The translations under genes and the position numbers were made by a program. Below the pieces are notes generated by a model. It did not search any database. It worked only from the letters and a program-made list of their open reading frames with translations, and had not been told where the DNA came from. From the NCBI GenBank assembly GCA_038736355.1, contig JAVYML010000002.1, positions 62,001-126,000 on the forward strand: a DNA stretch of 64,000 bases. Reading direction: 5' to 3'. The stretch comes from Candidatus Hadarchaeales archaeon. Lineage in GTDB: Archaea > Hadarchaeota > Hadarchaeia > Hadarchaeales > WYZ-LMO6. This document shows, in pieces, positions 56,828 through 64,000 of this stretch; positions within the stretch are counted from its first letter, which is position 1; each line of letters opens with the position of its first letter.

Positions 56828-57835
56828 ATGATGGAAGGAACAGTGACCTATTCTTCGAACGTCTTCGTGCCCCTCACCAACCTATGCAGGAACCGTTGCT
56901 CCTATTGCGGTTTCAGAAGGGAAGAAAGGGAAGCCTCCTTCCTTTCCCCAAAGGAAGTCTTTTCCCTCGTCCTCAGGGGGAAAAAGGCTGGCTGCTCGGA
57001 GGTCCTCCTTACCCTGGGGGAGAGACCGGAAGTCCATCCCCTCGGGAGGGAAAAGCTAAGGGAATTTGGTTACCGAACCACCTCGGAGTATCTACAGGAA
57101 CTCTGCAAGTACATCCTCAAGCTCGGCCTCCTCCCCCATACCAACGCGGGCGTGCTGAGCGAGGGTGAACTGGAGGGACTGAAGAAGTACAACGCGAGCA
57201 TGGGATTGATGTTGGAGTGTGTTGCCGAGCTGGAAGCCCACAGGGAAAGCCCTGGAAAGGATCCGGAGCTGAGGCTTAAGTTCATAGAGAAAGCGGGAAG
57301 GCTGAGAATACCCTTCACCACGGGACTCCTCGTGGGGATAGGAGAAAGCAGGGGGGAAAGGGAGAAATCCCTGGAGGAAATCCGGAGGCTGCATGAGAAA
57401 TACGGTCACATCCAGGAGGTGATCATCCAACCCTTTTCCCCCAAACCCGGCACTCCGATGGAAAACTTCCCACCCCCTTCCCTCAAAGAACTCTTGGATA
57501 CCGTCAGGATGGCTGCTAGGATCCTCCCCCCGGGAATGGGTATCCAAATCCCACCGAATCTGGTACCGGATGTAGTACCCTTCCTCAAGGAAGGAGCAAA
57601 CGACTTGGGAGGAATCTCGGAGATCACCCCGGATTTCATCAACCCCGAACATCCCTGGCCCAAGTTGGTGGAATTGAAGAGAAGGGTGGAAGGAGCTGGT
57701 TTCAAGTTGAAGGAAAGGTTGCCCCTCTATCCCAAGTATGCCCTCGATCCTTCCTTCATGTCGGAAGAGGTAAGGAGGGTGGTCTCCAAGCTGGCGGATG
57801 AAAGGGGCTACAGACTCTCTCCCCAAAAGGGTTAA
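56828..57835 (+). CDS. cofG: FO synthase subunit 1
   Basis: 335 residues from ATG 56828 (ATG 56831 also possible). Radical-SAM motif TNLCRNRCSYCGF (Cx3Cx2C), then LLTLGERPEVHP and QPFSPKPGTPM, all typical of CofG. With CofH it builds the deazaflavin FO from tyrosine and the flavin precursor. A long frame upstream on this strand lies within cofC and is a shadow. Confidence 0.95.
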   Translation: MMEGTVTYSSNVFVPLTNLCRNRCSYCGFRREEREASFLSPKEVFSLVLRGKKAGCSEVLLTLGERPEVHPLGREKLREFGYRTTSEYLQELCKYILKLGLLPHTNAGVLSEGELEGLKKYNASMGLMLECVAELEAHRESPGKDPELRLKFIEKAGRLRIPFTTGLLVGIGESRGEREKSLEEIRRLHEKYGHIQEVIIQPFSPKPGTPMENFPPPSLKELLDTVRMAARILPPGMGIQIPPNLVPDVVPFLKEGANDLGGISEITPDFINPEHPWPKLVELKRRVEGAGFKLKERLPLYPKYALDPSFMSEEVRRVVSKLADERGYRLSPQKG

Positions 57836-57839
57836 GAAG

Positions 57840-59003
57840 ATGGAGACGAGAGGCTCCAACATGGAAAGGATTTTTCCTGTCCTCGAGAGGAGATGGGAAA
57901 GGGAGCTGGCGGAAAGCGACCCGGTGGTGGTCCAGGCCCTAGAAAGGGCCCTCTCGGGAAAGGAGTTACAACTGAAGGAAACCGTTGAGCTTTTGAAGGT
58001 GAAGGGCAGGGAACTGCGCCTCCTCCTCTTCACGGCCGATTTTCTCAGGAAGAAGCTGGTGGGTGAAATCGCCACCTACGTGGTGAACCGAAACATCAAC
58101 CATACCAACGTCTGCATGGGCTCTTGCAAGTTCTGCGCCTTCCGCCGCCCTCCTTTCCATCCCGAGGCTTACTCCCTCACGCGTGAGCAGGTGAGGGCCA
58201 AGGCGGAAGAGGCGGTGAGGATGGGGGCCACGGAGATCTGTTTACAGGGTGGTCTCCACCCCTTCCTCGGTCTGGAAGACTACCTCGAACTCATCCGCGT
58301 GATAAAAGGAGTCTCGGAAAGGCTTCACATCCACGCCTTCTCACCCGCCGAATTGGACCACCTTTCCAAAAGGGAGGGATTGCGAATGGAGGAGGTGGTG
58401 AAGATCCTGAAGGAAGCTGGCCTAAACTCCGTTCCAGGGACGGCTGCGGAAATCCTCAGCGACAGGGTGAGAAAGATGGTCTGCCCGGAGAAGATCCGGA
58501 CAAAGAGATGGATAGAGATAGTGAAGACTTGTCACCGCATGGGAATACCCACCACGTCCACCATGATGTATGGAACCGTGGAAACCCTTGAGGAAAGGGC
58601 GGAACACCTCCTGCTCCTCAGGGAGATCCAGAAGGAAACCCGAGGCTTCACGGAATTCGTCCCCCTCCCCTTCGTTTCCAAAAACACTGAGCTCTCCTCC
58701 TTGGGTGTGAGGGGTCCCACCTTCGAAGAGAGCCTTAAGGTACATGCCGTCGCCAGGTTGGTGCTGGCCGGATACATCAACCACCTTCAGGCTTCTTGGG
58801 TGAAGCTTGGACCAGAAGGGGCCATGACCATGCTGTTCGCAGGAGCTGACGATCTGGGTGGAACCCTCTTCGAAGAAAACATCACGAGGGAAGCCGGGGG
58901 TGAATGGGGACAGGTGATGACACCCCAACAGCTCCGTTCTCTCATCGTCAGGGCGGGGAGGATACCCAGACAGAGATCCACCCTTTACGAGCTCCTGGAT
59001 TGA
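57840..59003 (+). CDS. cofH: FO synthase subunit 2
   Basis: 387 residues from ATG 57840, 4 nt after the cofG stop. Radical-SAM motif NVCMGSCKFCAF, then CLQGGLHPFLGLEDYLELI, IHAFSPAE and GTAAEILSDRVRKMVCPEKI, matching CofH. It supplies the tyrosine-derived half of FO. The end overlaps the convergent cofD by 19 nt. Confidence 0.95.
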   Translation: METRGSNMERIFPVLERRWERELAESDPVVVQALERALSGKELQLKETVELLKVKGRELRLLLFTADFLRKKLVGEIATYVVNRNINHTNVCMGSCKFCAFRRPPFHPEAYSLTREQVRAKAEEAVRMGATEICLQGGLHPFLGLEDYLELIRVIKGVSERLHIHAFSPAELDHLSKREGLRMEEVVKILKEAGLNSVPGTAAEILSDRVRKMVCPEKIRTKRWIEIVKTCHRMGIPTTSTMMYGTVETLEERAEHLLLLREIQKETRGFTEFVPLPFVSKNTELSSLGVRGPTFEESLKVHAVARLVLAGYINHLQASWVKLGPEGAMTMLFAGADDLGGTLFEENITREAGGEWGQVMTPQQLRSLIVRAGRIPRQRSTLYELLD

Positions 59004-59926
59004 TGGGCCATCTCCTCCAGGATTTTCCTCGCCAACCTCCTCCTTTCCCCCAAGTTCCGCATCCAGAGGTTTGCCAAATGAACCTTCATCCCCAAATCCT
59101 CGATAAAAGGGGCAAACCCCCTATCGGAGGAATGGAGGAAAAAGTGTCCCGCCACCTCCCGATAGTAGCTCGCCACCCCTCTGGGGCTCACCTCAAAACC
59201 CAGGGCCTTCATGAGCTTTCCCGCCGGACCGCTGACGGGAGCCCTTCCCAAAATGGGGCTCACCACCACTACCTCCTCCCTCCTCCTTTTCAGCTCTTCC
59301 CGGATCTTCCTCAGCGATAGAATGGGACCTATGCTCGTCACTGGATTGCTTGGGCCTATCAGAATGAATTCACTTTTCCTGAGGGCCTGCAAAACCCCTG
59401 GCGCGGGCTCGGCGGTCTCCGAACCCCTGAACCTCACCCCCCTGACCCTCTCCCTTCCCTTTCTTCCCACCCAGAATTCCTGGAAGTGCACCCATCCCCT
59501 GGGTGTGAGGATCTCGGTAACCACCTTGCCATCCGTCATCGGGAGAACCTTTACCCTTATGCCCATCCTGGCGCAAAGTTCTGCGGTAAACTGGGAGAGG
59601 CTCTTTCCCCTCTCCAGTTCCAAAGTCCTGAAAAGGCAGGTGGCCCTGTCCCTATCTCCTAGCTTCAAGAGCTCCCTTACCCCCAGCCTTTCCAAGGCCC
59701 TATGGGTTTCAAAGGTATCTCCCTCTATTCCCCACCACGTCTCCTCGTTGATGATACCAGCAAGGGTGTAGACCACAGCATCCAGATCGGGGGAAACCCT
59801 GAGACCGGAAATCTCTATGTCCTCCCCCGTGTTGACCACCACGCAGAGATCCTCCTCTTTCGCCTCCCTCAACATCCCCTGAAGGAGCTTCGGAGTACCC
59901 GTCCCCCCGGATAGAAGGGTGATCAT
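58985..59926 (-). CDS. cofD: LPPG:FO 2-phospho-L-lactate transferase
   Basis: 313 residues: the nucleotide loop LLSGGTGTPKLLQGM, VVNTGEDIEISGLRVSPDLDAV, LGDRDRATCLFRT and IGPSNPVTSIGPIL. It joins phospholactate to FO to give F420-0. The full family length is present. Confidence 0.96.
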   Translation of the reverse strand: MITLLSGGTGTPKLLQGMLREAKEEDLCVVVNTGEDIEISGLRVSPDLDAVVYTLAGIINEETWWGIEGDTFETHRALERLGVRELLKLGDRDRATCLFRTLELERGKSLSQFTAELCARMGIRVKVLPMTDGKVVTEILTPRGWVHFQEFWVGRKGRERVRGVRFRGSETAEPAPGVLQALRKSEFILIGPSNPVTSIGPILSLRKIREELKRRREEVVVVSPILGRAPVSGPAGKLMKALGFEVSPRGVASYYREVAGHFFLHSSDRGFAPFIEDLGMKVHLANLWMRNLGERRRLARKILEEMAHQSRSS

Positions 59927-59991
59927 CTTTCTTGACTTTTCTCTCCTCCTAAAAAGGGGAAGTTTTTTCCTTCCCCCATCTATGAAGCCAG

Positions 59992-60615
59992 ATGGGGATC
60001 AAAGCCATCCTCTTCGATCTGGACGGAGTGCTCGTGGATTCCCTGGAGGTTTGGTACAAAGCCATGAACGAAACCCTGCGCAAGTTCGGCAGGGATAGGT
60101 TGGGAAAGGGGGAATATCTGAGGAAATACTGGGGTTTCAGTCTTTCCAGGAACTTCGAGAAACTGGGATTGGGAAGGGAAGCCGTGAACTACTGCCTTTC
60201 CAGGTATGAGCATCATCTGGGGGAGATCGAGCCCTTTCCTGGAACCGAGGAAGTGCTGGGAGAGCTTAGGAAAAGGAGATTCAAGCTGGCCTTGGTAACC
60301 AACACTCCTTCAAGGATGGTAGAAGCCCTCCTTTCCAAACTTGGATGGAAGGAGCTCTTCGACACCATCATCACAGGAGATGAGGTGAAGAGGGCCAAAC
60401 CCCATCCGGAAGCCGTGAGGAAGGCCTGCCGCAGATTGGGAGTTTCACCCGAGCACGCCCTGCTCGTGGGCGATACGAGGAGCGATGTCCTGGCTGGGAG
60501 GAACGCCAAGGTAAAGGTGGTGGGGGTAGGAGTGGAGGGGGACTTGAGGATCGAAAACCTGAAAGAACTCCTCCTCTTCCTCAGGAAATCAGGTGAAGAG
60601 ATCCTTCTCCCTTGA
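59992..60615 (+). CDS. HAD-superfamily phosphatase
   Basis: 207 residues with motif I FDLDGVLVDS, motif II VTNTPS, motif III KRAKPHPEAV and motif IV LVGDTRSDVLAG, plus an alpha-helical cap between I and II. It is related to phosphoglycolate/beta-phosphoglucomutase-type phosphatases. It is embedded among F420 genes but no phosphatase step is required there, so the link may be positional. The end overlaps cofE by 27 nt. Confidence 0.88.
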   Translation: MGIKAILFDLDGVLVDSLEVWYKAMNETLRKFGRDRLGKGEYLRKYWGFSLSRNFEKLGLGREAVNYCLSRYEHHLGEIEPFPGTEEVLGELRKRRFKLALVTNTPSRMVEALLSKLGWKELFDTIITGDEVKRAKPHPEAVRKACRRLGVSPEHALLVGDTRSDVLAGRNAKVKVVGVGVEGDLRIENLKELLLFLRKSGEEILLP

Positions 60616-61347
60616 TCTCACCAGTTCCCTAGCACTTCCCTTTCCCCTTTGGTATTTCGCCCCCCTCACCAGCACGACCGGTGTGCCCTCCCCCGCCTCG
60701 CCCATCATGGAAACCGCTGCGGCTGCTATGGCATCTGCTTGGGCCACCACCGTCACCTCCAGTTCCTTCCCGTAGAGGTCCTTCCTTCCCCTCAGATCCC
60801 ACAGGGGTTTCATTCCCGAAACTCCTATCGCCACCCCCAAACATCCGGTGCGAAAGGCCCTGCCCTGTGTGTCGGAAATGATCACGGCCACTTCCACTCC
60901 CAGCTCCTTCTTGATCTTCTTCCTGATCCTTTCAGCACTCCTGTCGGGGTCTCTGGGGAGAAGGGTTACCCTTCCCCCCTCCACGTTGGAGTGATCCACG
61001 CCCGCGTTGGCACACACGAATCCATGTTCCGTTCTGGTGATCAGTACATGGGAGGATCTCACGATCTCCTTGGCTTCCCTGAGAACCACTTCCACCTCTC
61101 TGGCATCCTTCCCCAGGCGCGAAGAGAGTTTCTTCGCCAGCTCCGAGGGTCTGATTTTCTTCAAATCCACGACTGCCCCTTCTGCCTTGGATACGATGGA
61201 TTGCGCCACCACGAGCACGTCCCCGGTTTGGAGGGAGAACCCCTGGGAACGAAGGGTCTTCACTATCAGCTCCCCTATATCATCCCCCTTCTTCACCAGG
61301 GGAAAACCCGGAAGGGGGATCACCTCCATCTTGTTCAGCTCCGGCAT
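60589..61347 (-). CDS. cofE: F420-0:gamma-glutamyl ligase
   Basis: 252 residues: PLPGFPLVKKGDDIGELI, VVAQSIVSKAEGAVVDL, GFVCANAGVDHSNVEGG, IISDTQGRAFRTGCLGVAIGVSG and MGEAGEGTPVVLVRGAKY. It adds glutamate(s) to F420-0 using GTP. The arrangement and length match characterised archaeal CofE. Confidence 0.95.
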   Translation of the reverse strand: MPELNKMEVIPLPGFPLVKKGDDIGELIVKTLRSQGFSLQTGDVLVVAQSIVSKAEGAVVDLKKIRPSELAKKLSSRLGKDAREVEVVLREAKEIVRSSHVLITRTEHGFVCANAGVDHSNVEGGRVTLLPRDPDRSAERIRKKIKKELGVEVAVIISDTQGRAFRTGCLGVAIGVSGMKPLWDLRGRKDLYGKELEVTVVAQADAIAAAAVSMMGEAGEGTPVVLVRGAKYQRGKGSARELVRSREKDLFT

Positions 61348-61409
61348 CCTAGAGTGTGGGAAAGGGAGTTTAAAGGCACCTTCATAAGGGTCAAAGGTTA
61401 CTTTAACCC

Positions 61410-62174
61410 GTGGAAGTGAAGCTCATAGGAATTAGGACTCCCCTCGTGAAACCCGGAGATCATCTCCCCTCCCTCCTCCTGAGGGCCCTCAGAAAAGCTG
61501 GAGGATTGAGAAACCACGATATTTTGATCCTTTCCTCTAAGGTGGTTGCCACAGCCCAGGGAAGATTGGTAAAGCTCTCGGAGGTAAAACCCAGTTCGCG
61601 CGCTAAGACCCTGGCGGAGAAAACTGGACTGAATCCCCTCTTCGTGGAAGTGGTGCTCAGGGAGGCCGATTCGGTGCTTGGAGTCTCGAGGGGGGCCATC
61701 CTCACCTTGGTGAAAGGACTCCTGTGCGCCAATGCCGGGGTGGATCTCTCCAACGCTCCACCGGGCTATGCCATCCTCCTTCCCTCCCATCCCCAGCTCT
61801 TCGCAGAAGAACTCAGGAAATACTTCGAGAAGGAAGAAGGGGTGAGGGTGGGAATAATCCTCTCCGACAGCACGGTGAGACCCCTAAGGCTCGGAACCGT
61901 GGGACAGGCAATAGGGATTTCGGGTATACCCGGCGCACTGGATTGTAGGGGAACGTCCGATCTCTTCGGCAAAAAACTAAGAGTTACCAGGAGGGCCCTG
62001 GCCGACCAGCTTGCCACCGCCGGAGAGCTTCTGATGGGAGAAGCGGGTGAAAGGATTCCGTTGGTGGTGGTGAGGGGACTACGGATAAAGGGCAAGGGCA
62101 TACCCTCGCCAGCTGTCAGACCCGAGGAATGCCTCTATTTTTCCCTCCTGAGAAAAGGATTCAAACGCGGTTGA
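61410..62174 (+). CDS. Second CofE-like ligase
   Basis: 254 residues from GTG 61410. It shares the whole CofE pattern (IGIRTPLVKPGDHL, SSKVVATAQGRLV, GLLCANAGVDLSN, IILSDSTVRPLRLGTVGQAIGISG, MGEAGERIPLVVVRGL) but differs widely in sequence from the neighbouring cofE, from which it diverges by 62 bp. It could extend the polyglutamate tail, use another acceptor, or be a diverged duplicate. The 3' end overlaps the RecA-like gene by 14 nt. Confidence 0.87.
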   Translation: MEVKLIGIRTPLVKPGDHLPSLLLRALRKAGGLRNHDILILSSKVVATAQGRLVKLSEVKPSSRAKTLAEKTGLNPLFVEVVLREADSVLGVSRGAILTLVKGLLCANAGVDLSNAPPGYAILLPSHPQLFAEELRKYFEKEEGVRVGIILSDSTVRPLRLGTVGQAIGISGIPGALDCRGTSDLFGKKLRVTRRALADQLATAGELLMGEAGERIPLVVVRGLRIKGKGIPSPAVRPEECLYFSLLRKGFKRG

Positions 62175-62928
62175 GAGGTTTTAGCTCCACTCCCCTCTTA
62201 TCCGAATGTATCTCAAACATTTTTTCCTCCAAAAGGGTTCCGAGAAGCTTTTCGCAAACCATCACTTCCTTCCCGTGTTCTTTGCGGAAGGTGATAATGC
62301 CATCGGCCTTCGAGAGGATATTGGCCTCGAGGGAAGGATCCAAAGTGCCAGGTACTAACAGGGCCAAGATCACGAATCCCCACTTCCTGCAAGCCTCTCC
62401 CATTTCTTCCAAGAAAGCCAAAAACTCCACCTTCTCTTCTTCTGAAAAGAAGAGGGCGAAGTCGTTAAGAGGGAAGAAAATCAAAACGGAGTTGGAAGCT
62501 TCCCTCTCCAAAAACTTGGAAAGATCGGAAAAGATTTTGGCCTTGGCATCCCTCACCACCTTCCCATCCGTTTGTTTGAGCCATCTCGCCAAGTCCATGA
62601 AGGACTCGGGAAGTTCCCAGAAGGAGCGGAAAAAGGCCTTGGAGGAAAAAGTCTTGCAGAAATCCTCCGAGAATTTTCCACTAACATCTTGAAGCACGCT
62701 CTGCTTGGTAGTGGCGAGGGTAAGATACCAGATGCGTTCGGGAAGGACTTGATTTTCATGTAGCTTGGAACCGTTGAGTCTTGCCAGCCTAACGGAAAGC
62801 GTGTGGAGGAAGTCCTCCTTTCTGGTACCTGGAGGACCTACCAACACGATCAAAGAACCTAGAGGAAATCCTCCTTGAAACACCTTATCCAACGGTTCAA
62901 AACCCGTGGGAACCCTAAGAATCATCAT
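62161..62928 (-). CDS. RecA/KaiC-like ATPase-fold protein with degenerate Walker A
   Basis: 255 residues. The N-terminus (VPTGFEPLDKVFQGGFPLGSLIVLVGPPGT) is that of RadA/KaiC-type proteins. The P-loop reads GPPGTRKE (31-38), so the conserved Gly is Arg and the Thr/Ser after Lys is Glu. A later VLIFFPLNDFALFF is in the Walker-B position without a clear acidic end. ATP hydrolysis is doubtful. The gene looks richer in A/T than its neighbours. The function is unknown. Confidence 0.7.
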   Translation of the reverse strand: MMILRVPTGFEPLDKVFQGGFPLGSLIVLVGPPGTRKEDFLHTLSVRLARLNGSKLHENQVLPERIWYLTLATTKQSVLQDVSGKFSEDFCKTFSSKAFFRSFWELPESFMDLARWLKQTDGKVVRDAKAKIFSDLSKFLEREASNSVLIFFPLNDFALFFSEEEKVEFLAFLEEMGEACRKWGFVILALLVPGTLDPSLEANILSKADGIITFRKEHGKEVMVCEKLLGTLLEEKMFEIHSDKRGVELKPLNRV

Positions 62929-62948
62929 TTTTTTTCTTACCCTCCTTT

Positions 62949-62977
62949 CTTTAAAAGTATAGCCTATCTTATAAATT
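62949..62977. promoter_or_regulatory. Divergent AT-rich promoter region
   Basis: Minus-strand ATACTTTTAAAG (62949-62960) lies 21-32 nt from ATG 62928. Plus-strand CTTATAAATT (62968-62977) lies 68-77 nt from ATG 63045, implying a longer leader for the transporter gene. Confidence 0.45.
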
Positions 62978-63044
62978 ATTTCCGATTTTGAAATAGCCTC
63001 TTGACAAAAGCTTTAGAGAGAAGCCGTTCACCTCAGAAGGTCGA

Positions 63045-64000
63045 ATGGAAACTTCCAAGTGGGCCACGCTACTCATCTTTGTGTGTTGCTATGCCCTAGC
63101 GATTTCGCGCAAAACCAGACTTTCCCTGATCTCCCTTTCCTCCGCCCTTCTCCTCCTCTTGCTGGGGATTTTGAATCCGAGGGAGGCTTTCGAGTCCATC
63201 AGGTGGAGCGTCCTAGCGCTCTATTGGGGCTTCCTCCTTCTTTCCCTTTCCTTCTCGGAGAGCGGTCTCCCCTCCCTCCTCGCCCACCGTTTCCTCAAAG
63301 CTTCCAGAAGCGAGGGTAAGGCCCTCTTCCTCCTCTGTGGCCTCACCGCCCTCCTCTCGGCCTTCCTGGAGAACGTGGGGGTGGTTCTCATGATGGCTCC
63401 CATAGCCCTGGAGCTGGCGAGAAAAACCCGCACCTCACCCTTCTTGCCACTGGTTTCCGTGGCCCTTTCCTCTAACATGACCACCACCGTGAGCATGATT
63501 GCCGATCCCCCCTCCATCATCCTAGCCTCGGAAACCGGCATGCACTTCATGGACTTCTACTGGTTCAAGGGGAGACCGGGGTTGGGTACCCTTTCCGTGA
63601 TAGGGGTGATAACCGGTCTCCTCACCCATTACTTCCTGCACCTAAAGAGGAGAAAGAACCGTATCGAAGTGAAGGAGGAAAGGATGAAGGTAGACTATTC
63701 TCCCCTCCTCCTCTTCCTCGCAGGGATCCTCCTCCTCTGTCTGGAGCCCTACTTGAAGATAGGCCAGGGAACTATAGGCTTGGGAGTAGGACTGGGTTCC
63801 CTATTCCTGTGCTGGAGGAAGGCCGGAAAACTCCTCCGCGAGTTCGATTGGGATTCCCTCCTCTTCCTGCTCGGTATCTTCGTGGTGATAAGGGCCACCG
63901 AAAAAGTGGGGCTTCTCGAAGACCTAGCGGGAGGTCTGGAAGGCCTGAAGCTCGGTTCCCTCTCCATCCTCTTCTTGCTCACTTATCTTTCCATGGGGCT
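63045..64000 (+). CDS. ArsB/NhaD/CitT-type membrane transporter, 3' truncated
   Basis: 318 residues visible from ATG 63045, continuing past the window. Around eight hydrophobic helices are present (for example LIFVCCYALAI, LISLSSALLLLLLGIL, LLCGLTALLSAFLENVGVVLMM and LLLFLAGILLLCLEP). The ion-transporter signature ENVGVVLMMAPIALEL and the SSNMTTTVSMIADPPSIIL loop resemble the re-entrant motif (SNIGGTATLIGDPPN type) of ArsB/NhaD/SLC13 transporters. The substrate (arsenite, Na+/H+ or a dicarboxylate) cannot be decided. Confidence 0.85.
   Translation, partial: METSKWATLLIFVCCYALAISRKTRLSLISLSSALLLLLLGILNPREAFESIRWSVLALYWGFLLLSLSFSESGLPSLLAHRFLKASRSEGKALFLLCGLTALLSAFLENVGVVLMMAPIALELARKTRTSPFLPLVSVALSSNMTTTVSMIADPPSIILASETGMHFMDFYWFKGRPGLGTLSVIGVITGLLTHYFLHLKRRKNRIEVKEERMKVDYSPLLLFLAGILLLCLEPYLKIGQGTIGLGVGLGSLFLCWRKAGKLLREFDWDSLLFLLGIFVVIRATEKVGLLEDLAGGLEGLKLGSLSILFLLTYLSMG

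Overview
The window is archaeal chromosome. It encodes an archaeal RNA polymerase operon (rpoH, unsplit rpoB, split rpoA1/rpoA2, rpl30e, nusA, rpsL, rpsG, tuf, rpsJ), a near-complete route to isoprenoid-ether lipids, coenzyme F420 synthesis, archaease, GTP-dependent dephospho-CoA kinase and DUF1464. DNA is GC-rich, genes are tightly packed, and GTG/TTG starts and overlapping stop/start codons are frequent. Class III ribonucleotide reductase, several radical-SAM enzymes and an ATP-driven low-potential reductase suggest a strict anaerobe. A deep euryarchaeal-type lineage such as Hadarchaeota would fit, but that is inference; no rRNA is present to place it.

Layout. 1-3.9 kb: 5'-truncated anaerobic ribonucleotide reductase with two inteins. 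3.9-9.8 kb (minus): a seven-gene, tightly overlapping operon with two 2-hydroxyacyl-CoA dehydratase/benzoyl-CoA reductase-type subunits, a small Cys protein, two ASKHA activases, a truncated acetyl-CoA-synthase-like protein and a CooC-type nickel ATPase. This is the strongest candidate for an undescribed system. 9.8-13.8 kb (plus): divergent operon with a saccharopine-dehydrogenase-like protein, a RuBisCO-like protein and a sugar kinase; both operons flank one palindromic AT-rich promoter element. 13.8-20.6 kb: archease, DUF1464, DUF192, Thi4, a secreted degenerate M23-like protein, tRNA-Ser(UGA), a small membrane protein and an ABC exporter. 20.6-31.5 kb (minus): translation/transcription operon headed by tRNA-Lys(UUU). 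31.5-42.4 kb: purine operon (purB-folD-purM-purS-purL-purQ-thioredoxin-like-purE-purF) divergent from purH. 42.4-45.7 kb: two-subunit class I CoA-transferase and IMP dehydrogenase. 45.7-51.8 kb: dephospho-CoA kinase and lipid genes (UbiA/DGGGP synthase, tetraether synthase-like radical SAM, geranylgeranyl reductase, GGGP synthase, glycerol-1-phosphate dehydrogenase). 51.8-56.1 kb: HflX, a secreted transglutaminase-like protein and TrpB2. 56.1-62.2 kb: F420 genes cofC, cofG, cofH, cofD, cofE plus a second cofE-like gene and a HAD phosphatase. 62.2-64 kb: a RecA/KaiC-like protein with a broken P-loop and an ArsB/NhaD-type transporter running off the end.

Together the genes cover central information processing, purine nucleotides, membrane lipids and F420, with two accessory modules of unknown substrate at 4-14 kb. 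Function calls come from reading translated sequence by eye; no database search was run.
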